Below, in pieces: positions 12,205-23,983 of a stretch of 64,000 bases of DNA (positions are counted from its first letter, which is position 1; the number at the start of each line of letters is the position of its first letter). A model generated the notes under the pieces. That model did no database searches and had not been told where the DNA came from. It saw nothing but the letters and a program-made list of their open reading frames with translations. A program made the translations under genes and the position numbers. Location: the NCBI GenBank assembly GCA_036345935.2, contig JADWOT020001225.1:310001-374000 (forward strand). The letters run 5' to 3'. This DNA comes from Taenia hydatigena (taxonomy: Eukaryota; Platyhelminthes; Cestoda; Cyclophyllidea; Taeniidae).

Positions 12205-12800
12205 ACCCTTTTATGCCTTACTCTAATTTGCATATGCTCTAAATCTTTACAAAGGAGAATATTTGCTAGATTAGTAAATATAGAATGGACGAAGGGTGTG
12301 TAGGATCTTCGTATCACATCACATCTCAGTCAAATCGACTTGGTACAGCTGATCAGACACGTCCGTCCCCTTTGTATTACAGCTACTGCTCACCTCGCTT
12401 CCCACTTTTCCTATTTATCGTTAAATTTTATTTGAACTTGCATCCACCGTGCGACAAGTATGACTTTGTCCAGCTTCATTGCGCCTTAGCGTTTTTACCT
12501 AATTGACGCATGGTTGAGTGAATTAAGTTTTGTGAAAGAAACCCCTGCACGTCGTTGTTTGACTTGAGTGACTTAGTGCAAACTGCACCAACATTTATTG
12601 CTTTATGTAGGATTGAAGAAACGAAATTTGTTGCCTTTAGTAATATGTGGAGGAGGAGAGGGTTTATAAGTGTAGCGGAAGGCATTTGGGATCCAGCTGG
12701 TTCTACTTTACTTTCAATCCACGGGCACACGCGCTTTTGCCTCTACCTATACTAAAGTCCTCTGCGACAACGGAATCAATAAAGATAAAAGAACTTCATT
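12205..12800. other. upstream region of FN3 gene, no feature assigned
   Basis: Short open frames at 12285-12506 and 12476-12730 have no motif. An AATAAA occurs near 12776 but I cannot tie it to a gene. Confidence 0.35.
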
Positions 12801-12804
12801 TTAA

Positions 12805-12880
12805 ATGATTGTATTTTATAGCTTGCACTTCCTGTCTATTGTCATGGGCTTGCAAAATTTAGTTGCAAGGCTAAACTTCT
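12805..12880 (+). CDS. possible signal-peptide first exon of the FN3 gene
   Basis: An ATG at 12805 opens MIVFYSLHFLSIVMGLQNLV, a short hydrophobic stretch of the kind seen in secretory signals. If the exon ends after 12880, the next base pair is GT and the exon is in phase 1, exactly the phase needed to join the FN3 exon at 13251. The donor (GTTGAG) is weak, and the intron would be 370 bases. Family genes of the EG95 type usually have such a short first exon. An exon further upstream is equally possible. Confidence 0.2.
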
Positions 12881-13250
12881 GTTGAGTTTCATAGTGCTGT
12901 GTCTGGTTCAATGCGTAATTTCATAAGCGTTGAATGATAAGTTGGTAGTTTCGAGGTCTTGATCAGGCTTGCAATTGTGGATTGTGCAGCATGTGTAATG
13001 CGGAATGTCGTGCTGTAGGATCGTCATGCCTGACACTTCTAACACATTGGCTGCCTTGTCGGCACCCGAATCCTGGCGCGCAGTACCTTATTATTCTGAA
13101 TTAATCTCTACATTTCTCTATTTGCCCTGATGCTTGACAATTTTACACACACCCCTTATTCATTGAATGCACGTGGGAATGCAATGAGGTACGAAGCCTT
13201 ATCGCCCACCCAACGATAGTGGCTAATCGTCGTCCTTGTTGTTTGTGCAG

Positions 13251-13948
13251 GTCAGGATACTCCCCGAAACGTGCAGCTTATAGTAATCGACTCAAATACG
13301 GTGAACATGACGTGGGATAAGCCGCTTAGACCCAACGGCACCATTACTGGTTATCTTGTCGATCTCCTTCTCGACAATGGACCTTCTAAATCCATTTACA
13401 CCTCAAATAATTACTATGTCTTCAGAGACTTAAGGCCGGGGCAAGCAGTTTCTGCCGCTGTTGCTGCACTCATTCGGCAGAAAGGTTCGGTGATGGGTGA
13501 GGAAGTCGGTAGTTACAGCGAAGCAGTAAGGGCAAATACACCACCTTTGAAGGAAGGTGAGTTCTTTTTACTCCTTTTATGGAATGCTGGACCACAAAAA
13601 TGACTACGTTTATTAGGAACCAAAATACATCTAAACTTGTTTCATTCTGCCATGATAACTTGACTGCAGAGAGTGAGATAGTTGTCTTTAATAAGGCAGG
13701 TCCAATTACCCTTCCATTTACAGGTAGTAATTAGTTGACATTTGGGCAATTAAATATGCAATTCACGAGATTTATTGTTTCGGATACAAGGAGGAGATGA
13801 AGCCGCAACTACGACGAATGGCACTTCGCCCGTTACAAACCCTGTGAAGACAACTTCAGGAGGTCCTGCCACATCAGTTGCAACCACCACGATCTATTGG
13901 ACTACATTTGCCTCAATGATCCTTATGTTGCCGTCACCCTTATTGTAA
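13251..13948 (+). CDS. FN3-domain surface or secreted protein, EG95/45W antigen-like
   Basis: Exon 13251-13556 is preceded by TTTGTGCAG and followed by GTGAGT. It is in phase 1 at both ends and encodes about 102 residues that form one fibronectin type III domain: the core Trp in NTVNMTWDKP, the central Tyr in GTITGYLVDL, and the LRPGQ turn before the last strands. The exon starting 13791 (tandem acceptors AAGGAGGAG allow 13791 or 13794) continues the frame and encodes a Thr/Ser-rich stretch (TTTNGTSPVTNPVKTTSGG) and then a hydrophobic C-terminus, IYWTTFASMILMLPSPLL, ending at TAA 13946-13948. This tail is a membrane or GPI-type anchor candidate. A single FN3 domain plus a hydrophobic tail is the layout of the taeniid host-protective oncosphere antigens, which are thought to act in adhesion at the parasite surface. 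The first exon is not certain. Other small FN3 adhesion proteins remain possible. Confidence 0.7.
13557..13790 (+). other. intron between FN3 and tail exons
   Basis: The donor is GAAG|GTGAGT and the acceptor GATACAAG|GAG. The length is 234 bases, and phase 1 is kept on both sides. Confidence 0.65.
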
Positions 13949-14870
13949 GTCTGTCCAAACTGTCGACTAATGTGCCCACCTCGAATACTATAGCTCAAGA
14001 CTTGTGTTTGTCAAAAGCGCTATTTTTCTTATTTTACGATTCAATAGTGCAGAGAATGGTCGGGCCAACAGTCGTGCACCTCTATTTATCAGTCAGGGGA
14101 CTAACCTCTGTAATCTATTTATTGTGACAAATGCAGCTTTCGTCGTTTCGATTCACTCTCATTGATGCACAACCGCGTTTGCCATAGTGATGTACGTTTG
14201 GCAAAATAAGGAAATGAAAACGGATTAATTGGAAAGTAGGCTGCAAGTTATTTATTGTTTAGTGCTGGAAGGCTGCACCGTATTATTTAGCATAGCTTTG
14301 GAGTCTTAATTTTGTAGCTGCTTATTTGCTTCTGCTGTCTAAACGATGGGGCTTAGACCGTACCATTCATTGGTTTTACAAAAAAATATCTTCGTGTGGA
14401 CTCATTAATGCCTTAAAGTAGATTTGTAGGAATAAGGAACTACACTCCTGACCACCTAAAGAAAGATAACATGGGTGTCAAGTGGTTCATACGGACAGCA
14501 GCTTTTATGACCGGTGTGCAAGAAATAATGCGTAGGACTGCTGGGTGATTCCATTTTTCGGTGACCTAATTGGGTCGAGTTTAACACAAATGCCCTGACT
14601 CTAAGATGGAAGTATTTAAAGGTTTGTTCAGAGGCGTGTTGCTTATTCAACTCGGGCACGAGTCGTGCAACACTCAAGCGCATGGAGAAACATGTGTTCT
14701 AATGCTTTAAGCGGGAACCCTCGCGGTGAATGCTATCACTGATAGATGAGCTGCTGTTCAAAGTTCCATCGCCTTTGACAGCTAAGCATTGTACGCAACC
14801 GTTGAGTTGACTAGAAACCACAGCACTGTCTGCTATCCAACGCGAGTAATGGACTTGTTGTGGCGACAAG
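13949..14870. other. 3' flank of FN3 gene and spacer
   Basis: No canonical AATAAA was found in the first 300 bases after the stop; CAAAATAAGG near 14200 is the nearest variant. Open frames at 13897-14127 and 14456-14683 overlap or shadow other frames and carry no motif. Confidence 0.35.
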
Positions 14871-15369
14871 ACTTACCCACGACGCATAGGGCAACTGCCG
14901 GTGACTAGAACTATTTTCCCCTGTGGTCTAATTCCTCATACATGCGCTATTGAAGGTGACGCTTTAACTATAACTCTCGTCGAAAATTCATCCACTCGAG
15001 TTTTATCCCGAACTGTTAAAGATTGGAAGCTTCGACCGGAAATAGAAGTCTATGGATTACCGCATATCCCGGAAGATCTTGGTGGCCCTACTCGCACTCA
15101 AGTAAATGAATAGTTCTCAAAATTGTTTATATCTAAAAGTCAGTAAATTCTCATAATTAAATTACTGAGAGCCATTTAAACCCGTAAGAGATTACGTAAA
15201 CCAGAATAGGGAGAACTTAAATGACGTTCCACAGGTGACAGGTTCGCAGGTGAATGCACCAGATGTGGGTGGACTACGGGTCGGGAGAAATTCCTTGCTC
15301 AAGAATGACAGCCGAATTTCATCGGTCACTGGGAAATTGTGTCGACTTCTTCGTGCAGTGGAGGATTGA
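14871..15369 (+). CDS. two terminal exons of an unidentified gene
   Basis: The first exon is open from 14850, with its acceptor probably at GACAAG|ACT (14871) or GCATAG|G (14890). It ends at 15101 before GTAAAT in phase 0. The second exon starts after TTCCACAG at 15235, also phase 0, and ends with TGA at 15367-15369. AATAAA follows at 15420-15425, 51 bases later. The protein contains TIFPCGLIPHTCAIEGDALT, then DWKLRPEIEVYGLPHIPEDL, and ends SSVTGKLCRLLRAVED. The PCGLI segment recalls the CDC50/TMEM30 family (P4-flippase partners), but the neighbouring residues do not clearly match, so I do not assign it. Matching phases, donor, acceptor and poly(A) signal support a real gene end. Upstream exons were not found. 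Confidence 0.4.
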
Positions 15370-15419
15370 GTGAAGGGATTACTCCGAAGTGCGTGGTCAA
15401 AGCGTTAGTAAACATAGCA

Positions 15420-15425
15420 AATAAA
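15420..15425 (+). terminator. AATAAA polyadenylation signal
   Basis: A canonical hexamer 51 bases after the TGA at 15367-15369. It fits the end of the unidentified gene at 14871-15369. Confidence 0.45.
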
Positions 15426-15429
15426 CTGG

Positions 15430-17500
15430 TCGCGTGGACAGTTAATCTTTAGTATCTGCAGTTTGCTTTGACACTGTTGAAGTGCCTTTGATTGGACTCC
15501 AGGTAGAAAAACTCAAATGGCGATTTTACCATAAACTTGGCGTGTCTCCTAGTCGAGCACCGTCATTCCATTCACATGAACACGCAAACATTTCCAACGT
15601 TATAAAGCGGCAGTTGCAGTGACGAAAAATAAGTTACCACTTGCTTTTCACCAGGTCGTGCGATAGGGAACAGTAATGGTAGTGCGAAATGCCTGGCTGA
15701 GATAAAAGATTGGTTCATTCGTTAGATTTAATTTAAAAGATGCGCGATCTTTAAGGTCCATTATTCCGCTCACTTGTGTGGTGTCCCAACCATTGCGCCA
15801 GTCCTGCATCTCCTCTCAGCGCAAACGATAAATCCCTCTACCATGCTTAAATGGGCAAACGCAAAGTCATCTTCCCCTCAGCATCTAAAATAATCCTACT
15901 TAGACGAATGGCATGCCATCCAAGTGAGGCAAGAAATGCTCGCATGTGAACTGCATGATATTGCTTGTTGGTGACACAGTATGAGTGGTCTATGACCTTT
16001 CCATGTTTAAAGACTTTGACACAAATGTAGACGTGGATGCACTTGGATCGTGCACCTTGATCTTTTACAACAAGCGTTGCCCACTTGTCAGTGAACGTCG
16101 TGCATCGCGTCTGGGATGTCACTGATTGCCTGTGGCATCAGAAGTCTCGAGTTGCACCACCGCACCTTGCATAATGAGCGCAAATGACATGCTATCAGGA
16201 GCACAAAGAATTCGATGAATTTTTAAACAGCTTTGCTTCGGTTTTTGGCCAAAGAACGCGTTCATTTAATAAAGCTTACTTCATTTCTGATTCTATCCAT
16301 TCATTAACCAAGGCAGTTTGAAGTCATTAGCAGATACATCTTAAATCAATTTTCCGCTAGTTGTTTCACCGCTTCAATCCTAATCTACCCATATCGTGTA
16401 CACGCAGGTATATCATCTCGCCTATCAATTCATTTTCCAGTGAAAGTTATGTAAAATTTACTGGCCCACCATTGACGCAAACTCGAACTGGCCCTCCATG
16501 TATTCTGGGTCAAACCCTCCTTCCGTCCATATCCCCTCAAGCTACCATTTAGTCTGCTTAGCACCGCAACCCCTCTCGCATCTGTCTACAAATCCTTTTA
16601 AAATTTGTCTATCCATTTAGTGACCCCGGATTCATCCATGTTGCATTTAACCTTCGTGTATGGCGCTCTTGAGCGCCTTTCACCTAACCATGCTTACACA
16701 CTAGCACTGCAATCGTTATGCGTAAGAAAGTTGTCTGCGTGCTACGACACTGGCTGGGATCCTACTTTCGGAGAGATGAGTAGACAACCAAACGAAATCC
16801 GGCAGATCACAGAGGGACAATCAGGGACCTCCACAGGCTGGTGGGGTTGGGCACGTCTGAAATCCCACTGTAATTTAGATACAATTACGCATCAATATAT
16901 TGGCACATAACTAATTCAAGAATTTCACTCTTTCTCCACTCACTACTGTGTTTCTCACACACGTACTGCGGGAAAATTAAGCGATCTTTCGATCAGTGCG
17001 GTACGCGTTTTCGACAAAAATTCCCATTTTGAATGTCCTTTATATTCGGGCAGAACTCTTCTCAGCAAATACTACTGGGAACCGAAGAGTAGAGGAAGTC
17101 TTGTCAACTGTGGAATTAGATGATATTGTGGATGTGGCTGTCTGAAGCTGCTAATTTTTGAATGCTAAATGGTTGCAGTTAAAAATAGGTATGAAACTTA
17201 TGTAGATAGCTACTTCGTCCCAGTCTTACACTCCTTGTTGTTGTCAAACTACAGGCTTAACTAGAACTAAACGTCTGCAGCTCGAACACTGAATCCGTTT
17301 ATGTGCAACAGATGCTTTGTACCACGATACACGGTAACCTTCATCTTTACTCCATGCCACATGCAGCGGTTGCTTTTCAAATAACTTACTATTACCACGG
17401 TTTCGTGGTAAGAGGTGAGTCGATGCTTTCGCATGGCTGTTAAGCAAATCTCTGCTCTTCTCGTCTCGAATTTGTGCAACTACCTTTGGTAAAGCATTAC
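15430..17500. other. intergenic, nothing assigned
   Basis: The plus-strand frame at 16605-16910 (contains LSPNHAYTLALQSL) has a faint FN3-like turn but no supporting Trp, splice phase or partner. The minus frame at 15847-16122 shows no motif. A C/T-rich stretch lies at 16360-16700. Confidence 0.35.
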
Positions 17501-17506
17501 AGCACA

Positions 17507-17895
17507 GCACTACACTACAGCACAAGTCCTAAAGCTTCCAGAATACTAAAATCAATCAACCGCTTTGTCAGCTGCCGATGCGTCTTAAAAATCACCAACT
17601 TTGGCATCCTCAAGGTCTACAATCTAAAAGGCAGTTGTTTTCAGTCAAACCTGAACGTTAGTTTCATTGACCATCCTCCATTAATTCACATCCATAGAAC
17701 AATTGTGGTCATCACCTGAGCTACTGCGCAATGAGACAGCGGCTTTAATTGAAACCGAGCCGGGTGGTGTCCATGCAATCGGCATAATAATGCACGAAGT
17801 CTTCTATTAGACAAAACCATGTGGACTAGAAGATGCGCTAGTGGAGGGGATTCTAGAACGTGAATTTCGAGAAGAAGAATATCCCAACCGTCCAC
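17507..17895 (+). pseudogene. receptor guanylyl cyclase kinase-homology fragment, copy 1
   Basis: 17507-17623 encodes a segment containing ILKSINRFVSCRCVLKITNF, matching the HGxLKSSNCxVDSRxVLKITDFG region of the kinase-homology domain of membrane guanylyl cyclases (natriuretic peptide receptor type). After a +1 frame change, 17700-17895 encodes QLWSSPELLR, then AIGIIMHEVF, matching TAPELLR and GDVYxFGIIxxEV, and then EEEYPNRPQ, matching the xxPPxRP step. A TAG at 17808-17810 interrupts the frame just after HEVFY. In a live enzyme this domain binds ATP and controls the cyclase domain, which is absent here. The frameshift, stop and altered Asp (VHAIG in place of DVYAFG) mark it as dead. A related copy lies at 62545-62890. 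Confidence 0.8.
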
Positions 17896-17899
17896 AGAC

Positions 17900-20800
17900 A
17901 GGTAGTTCTCTTCACCACAGTATGCAGCCATGTTCATTTGGTGATTCTGCGTCGTCGGGAAAGAACGAGTTAATCAAGACCTTCACACGATACAGCCGGG
18001 TGTATTTAGGGGTACGGTACTGTTCGTGTCAAGTTTAAGGAGGGCACAAACAGAAACATGTCACCTGTTCCGGCTGGGATAAATACATCGACTAATTACT
18101 TTTTGACGATTTTACCAATATTTGTCGAATTTGGCATCTGATACGTTAATGGATTGTCAAATTATCATAGGCGAAAAATAAGTGCCATTAATTCGATCGC
18201 CATAAGATGGCTTCACGCTGTAAGTCATGCCTTGTCACTACTGCCACACAGGTGCCGCATTAATTACTGCATTCTTTTGCAATTGTGCCTTTCCATTTGG
18301 GACCTTTCTGTGCCCACTGAGTTGTCAGCAAATATGGTAACATGCAGACAACATCAAACAAGTATAAAGCACTGACCAATCGGCGCGGAGAGGGCTTTCA
18401 AGAGCTGACTTTTAAATAAAGCATTTAACCTTCGCCTCTCGTTGATTAAAGCACCCAAATATGTGCAGTAGGCAAAGCAATTGAAACAAGTCAAATGTCG
18501 ACGCTGAAGCATTTGTAGTGGTTAGTTATGGGTTCTCTTACATGATTGTGGGTCCTGACGAACAGCTGTGTCTATATCCGACATCGCGGTATTACATCTA
18601 GTTAGGTAATAATCATGACCACAGTGATTTTTTTGGACTTTTATTCTGAGGTCAGAGGGGTCGGACCCAAGTCGGTTCAGAGCATTTCGTGATTGCGCCT
18701 CATGACATGCACAAATTCAGTAAGTGTTGGAGATAGTCACGTCCTCTGTTTGCACTTATAAGGGCAGAGTTTAGTGTAATTTAATTTGATGTAAACTAAA
18801 CTCTTTTTTGGCAGCAGGTAGATAATCGCCAGTCTAAGTAAGGCGCAGATTAAGCCTAACATCTGCTACTGCTTGTTGGCAAGCAACGACAATGCAAAGG
18901 GAATGGTTGCTTGAATTTAGACCAATTGTGATTGCAAAATCCATGTTTTAAATATTCAGGAATAGGTGCTTGAGGTGAATATGTTTAAATAATTTTACTT
19001 ATAAAGTTTACCTAAAGACTGTTGGTTTAGTTTTAAAGAGCAGCGTGAATTCGCTGTCTGCATTGAGTAGAGACCCATTCAGTGCCGTGAATTGGTGTAC
19101 AACCAGAATTCACAAGTGAAGATGGACATCAAGTCTACGCCGTCTGCAACCGATTACATGCTAAAGAAGTGCAAAATTTATGGTGGACACAAAAGTCTAT
19201 GTGTAGATAGAAGCACGAGCCATATCCATTCTGGACATTGCCTTCCCCGCAAAGTCTACCTGCTGCAATTAGTGAATGCAAATGTTTAATAGGACATCTA
19301 AACGGGGAGATGCAGCTAACCATGGCGGAAAGTTAACCTAAGAAACAACATAAGGAAGAAATGGAATTCTGTGGGCAGTATCTTCCACTTGGAGATTAAA
19401 AAGGCAATGCCTGCGGTAGGCACGAGGATAACGCTAGTCGGTATTCAAGGGGTCACGCTGACGCACGATACACTAACCCGTGTATATTTTGCTATTGTAT
19501 TTACCTGGTTGTACTTGTTCATTAATTTTTCTTGTAACTGTTCATACCCTGCCACGTTGGATGGTGCAAGATTGCGGTCACAACATACCTCCTAAAGTGA
19601 CTATTTTCCAAAATCAATGCGATGAAACCGGTATTGATGCGCATTTACCATGCGTTATTTCAGCACAGCCACAGAGCAACAAGGTCATAAGAAAAAATTT
19701 TTGAAGTCTATGAAACTTTGCGCTGTAAAATTTTTATTGATAAGCTCAGCAACTTACGAAGAACTCCATCACTGTCCAAACAAAAGCTTGTAATACAATC
19801 TGCAAAATATTTTGCTGTGGTTTTTGGCATCAAAAAGGAAGGTGCACAGAGGTAAGCAAGCTTTGAACTGCAAAATATTTTGCCTTTGTGAGACAGGATA
19901 ATACTAGCCACAGGGGGGAATTTGTAGTTAACGTTCTTGATCAGCGCGAGCGCTTTCATATAAACTTATCTGAAATTTGTGTCATTACGTATTTCAAAAC
20001 TGCAAGGCTCTGCGTTGGCAACAACGGTTCGGCGTAGTGGCCTTTTGAAGTGCAAAGACTAAAAGTGCTTCAACCTCCACCTCAAGTGAGTCCACATACA
20101 TTTAATACTTGGAGTAGGGCGTAGTGCGCGTTTGGCGTTTTCGAAATTGCAGCACTTGCATAACACCCCTGGATGGCCTTTATCAGCTTCTATGTTATAA
20201 AGCTTTCCACTTTTCTTTTTGTGAAATAAACTACTACTAGGTTTAATGAGTAGCAAGAGTTGCTCACAAAGTACATGCTGACTTAAAAGGTAATCCATTC
20301 CTTCCGCCTTTCATTTGAGTGTCCGGATCATTGACATATTGTACACCGCAAAATATCAGGAGTTATGAGTCGAATATTGAAATGACACAACGCATTCGAC
20401 TCTGGAACAATATGCAGGCTACTTAAACGTTGGTGCTGAAGGGCATCTTGAAAATCATGCACATGGGATTAGACTGATGGGAATGTCTAGCATGCGTTTC
20501 GCAAGACAACTTCCTGTTTAGTCATATACAGTTCAGCAGCTCTGAATACTATGTTTGCAAGCCTTTGTAGAAATAGTGCATTATAACTTATGAGGAAAGT
20601 CGTGGTTTTGAAAGGAGTTACAACCTATCAAACCCTCCAACTGAAAGAGATCAAACGGTCATTGAACGCCGCATAAATGTACTCTGACTGTGCCGCAACT
20701 AATGAGCGGCTGCTTAGGGCGTATATGACCTTGAACGATAGTCTCCGGAACCATTTATCATTCTTATTTAACTAGATATAAGTTGGAACGTACTCGGAAC

Positions 20801-22625
20801 CCGGAAAGCTCCTGTCTTTTAGAGTTATGATCTAGCTTTCTCTATTTCTAGATGCATACTTATAGTCTATCGCACATGTGTTCTTGTGGGCGCTAGGAAC
20901 TAGCGCCAGGAGGTGGTGAAGGATTTGTGGGAAAAGAACATAAGACCCTCTAACAATTCAGTTTTGCTACAGTTTAATACACAAGTCCTTATATGGCCAT
21001 TAAAGATTGCAGTAAGATTTCATTCCCACTACTAAGCTAGCTCTGACTCCTGTTATGAGAAAAAAAAGGAAATGAGGCGAAAGAGGGCATGTTTTCTCTT
21101 CATTTTCTGATCCTTGATGTGCGAAAATTTCAGGTGGTTGTTAGACGTACTCGATGTGCACATACTTGATCATATCCAGAAAGATTTGCGGCCACTACTG
21201 CTAATGTTGCTAACAAAATATTTAAAAATGCTTAAGCACTTTGATACTTCAATAAATAAGTATATTAGTGGGATTTGAATAGATGTCTTCGTACCTGCCA
21301 TTGGCCCATTTGACACACTGACTTAGCGAAGTCATGGCATATATTTGAGCATTCTTCTAATTATATCATACATTTGGAATAAAAAAAGAATTGACTTATT
21401 AATGAAAACTAAGACTTAATGGCAGCTTAAAGGTGGGATTTGGCATTTTAAGTCCTTAACTAGCAGTAATTTATTTGACCATTGGAACCATAAATTGCAG
21501 ACAATGTGATTCAAAATTATCCCTTGAATAAAGAGTCCGCATTGCCCTCTCTTAGAACGCTTACCACAGGATCGCTTTCCTTTTTTTCAAAAGAGTAAAT
21601 TGGGTCGTGTTTGGTTGCGATCGCGACAGGCGACTAAGAGGCAGCGATCCCATTGGAAATCATAGCTGTGCATGTCAAGACAGCCGCCGCCTGTAGGCTA
21701 CACACATCCGTGCCGCCCTAGAGTCACAAAATTCTGACCTTAATAATCAGTAATTATTAGTTAATCGGTAATTAGCAGCTAGCTGCATTTTAGAAACCGG
21801 CATGACCTCCGCATTTCTGTGCACCAATTCTTCATCTTCTATACCACTGAGATTTCGTATGAATTCTAGGAAGCCTTAGAGTGGTTTGATTTTTAGAACC
21901 ACCAAACAGTAATCACCATACATACGCGAAGAATTAAGTGAATATTCATCTGTACCTTCCATCGGTCTAAACATGTCGTGGAGATGCTTATGGGTTGCGC
22001 AAGTGCTTGTGGTCTTTATTCCCTGAGGGCTCGTTTGGTGAACTGAAGGCAATGAACGAAAGCAGCTATGCCGGCCTAAAGATGGCTGCTTTCTGCATCG
22101 AAATTCTCGACAATATGAGAGAAAATGGGCACGAAATTCCAAACTAGTAATGTAAGTGCTCTCGCAATTCCAAATTAATCTATCTATTTAAGATTTAATT
22201 CCTTGGCACTCTTTAGTGAAGTCGTAATCGTCCTTTTGAGGAAACGAATTCGGTTCGATTAAACATCATAGCATATGGCCGAGCAATGTAAATCTTAGTC
22301 TACCACTCCCAAGTCCGTGTCATTGGAGTGCATCGTGCTCATGCTAATTTTGTGACGTGGGCCAGACGAAATTACTATAATACAATTGCTGGTTCCATGG
22401 CCATAAAACTTATTATTACCACCCCCTTCTAGTTCATTCGTGAACACAGGCATTATTTTCACAGCATTTTGCTTGCTGTATACCCTTGTAACGTTATTAA
22501 AATAGTGTTAAAACAATGCTTTTATTGAGCAAAAATAACTAGTTGTCACTGTTGAACTATCGCTTGCCACATATCTGGCCAAATTGACGAGGCAGGGAAC
22601 CAAATGCATCCTAATGCCATGCCTG
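17900..22625. other. intergenic, nothing assigned
   Basis: Open frames at 18154-18375, 19371-19595, 19708-19959 (minus), 20059-20298 (minus) and 21876-22142 (minus) were read and none shows a known domain or consistent splice signals. The A/T-rich stretch 21200-21560 has several poly-A runs. Confidence 0.4.
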
Positions 22626-22627
22626 GG

Positions 22628-23500
22628 ATTAAGTTAATCCTGTTTCTCTAAACAATAAGCATGGCACCACAATAGACCCTGCAACACGTTCCACTGATCG
22701 AGTTCCACACTGGATGATGGGAAAGAATTCAATCGTGATGACGCGAGACATGCTCACCAATGCCATTCAACACCGGCCGCTGTATGGAGTATTACTAAAT
22801 ATGCTATCGTATCCCAGTCCTGGTTCATTTTAGCAGTGTATGCCTTCCTTTTTCATCATATTGTTCCTTTGAATTTAATGCGCGTTTGTGAGCTGAAGCG
22901 TAAATATAGCACAAAGATCAAATAGTGCTAACGCAGGTGAGAGCTTGACTCAGGGCGAGTTCCATGTCTAGATAGTGAGGTAACGGCGACCTCGCATTGC
23001 CACAAACGGATGTCCTTATTTGCTGAGGTGTCCATATTGGTAAGTGGGTACTGCCTTTAAAATGGCAGACATTTCTTAGCACGTGCTCTGAATGCAGTCT
23101 CATTTGCACAATCCACGAATTAAAGAAACAGAATGCAACTCAATGACTGGTATTCCACAATTTAATTTACCTGATCAGATAAACTATTGACAAATTAAAA
23201 TCAGAGCATGCATAAGTTACTCCTGATTAAAGAGGGAACAATAATCTTGGACAAAAAACCAGCAGAGATGTCATTTCTCTAGAAAAAGCAAGACAGGTCA
23301 AAATGGGCTTTGTTGTGGCTATTCTAATTCACTAGTCCAGCCTCGGCTTTTATATACTTGTTCTCTGATTTCTCTTCTGGTGTACTGATATGTAAAGCCA
23401 TGAATACTTCAGATACGTCATCTGTGTTGCCAAGTAACTAACAGCGTGGAACAGTGTTGGACTGGCATCATCTTCCATCCAGCTATCTCATTTTCATCTC
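22628..23500. repeat. dispersed repeat R1, copy A
   Basis: This aligns along its length with 30325-31352 at high identity (long identical runs such as ATTAAGTTAATCCTGTTTCT and GGCTTTGTTGTGGCTATTC). Copy A lacks two insertions present in copy B, one of about 35 bases and one of about 130 bases. On the minus strand both copies share a frame containing LHISTP-E-SENKY and RAEAGLVN/KAEAGLVN. In copy A it is broken by a TAG after GLVN. A second shared minus frame (22918-23109) contains HLP(I/M)WTPQQIRT. The family is not recognised. Both copies have the same orientation. Confidence 0.85.
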
Positions 23501-23983
23501 TTCTTCTTCTGGAGATCTTCTGCAAAGTCCCCATGCTTATAAAAAGGATCTCTCGGAAAAAAAAAACAAATCTTTTTAAAAATTGGACCTGTAACTTTTT
23601 AGCAGGAGAAAAAATCGAAGGCTTTTGATTGTCAAAAATGTACAAGGTGTTCCAGATCCCTTCAAATGCTCTTACAGCACCAAAGAAGTGAGAAAACTTA
23701 CAGAACACCCCCAACCCCTCGGCTGCACAAAAGTATGCATCAAAAGCGTCGCAAGCGCTTCCTATTGACACTCCAAATAGCTTGCAAGCATAGTATGTCT
23801 TCTGGAAGTCACAGACCATTTGAAAACTTACATTCGTTTCTGCAACATTTAATCAAGACACATGTTGACAAATTTGCCCTCATTAATCTTTAATGGAATC
23901 CGGTGTGTTCTGCGCCTCAGCCATAGCATTAATATTGCGCACAAATTCTTCTCGAATGCATACTTTGTTTCGCCACACTGCAG

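Noticed and set aside
16605..16910. A possible second FN3-like domain (LSPNHAYTLALQSL)
   Set aside because: Lacks the core Trp and Tyr pattern and phase 1 exon borders seen in the true FN3 exon.
23418..23819. A 133-codon minus-strand open frame across the repeat R1 end and the zinc-finger locus
   Set aside because: No motif, it spans a repeat boundary, and its length is expected by chance at this base composition.
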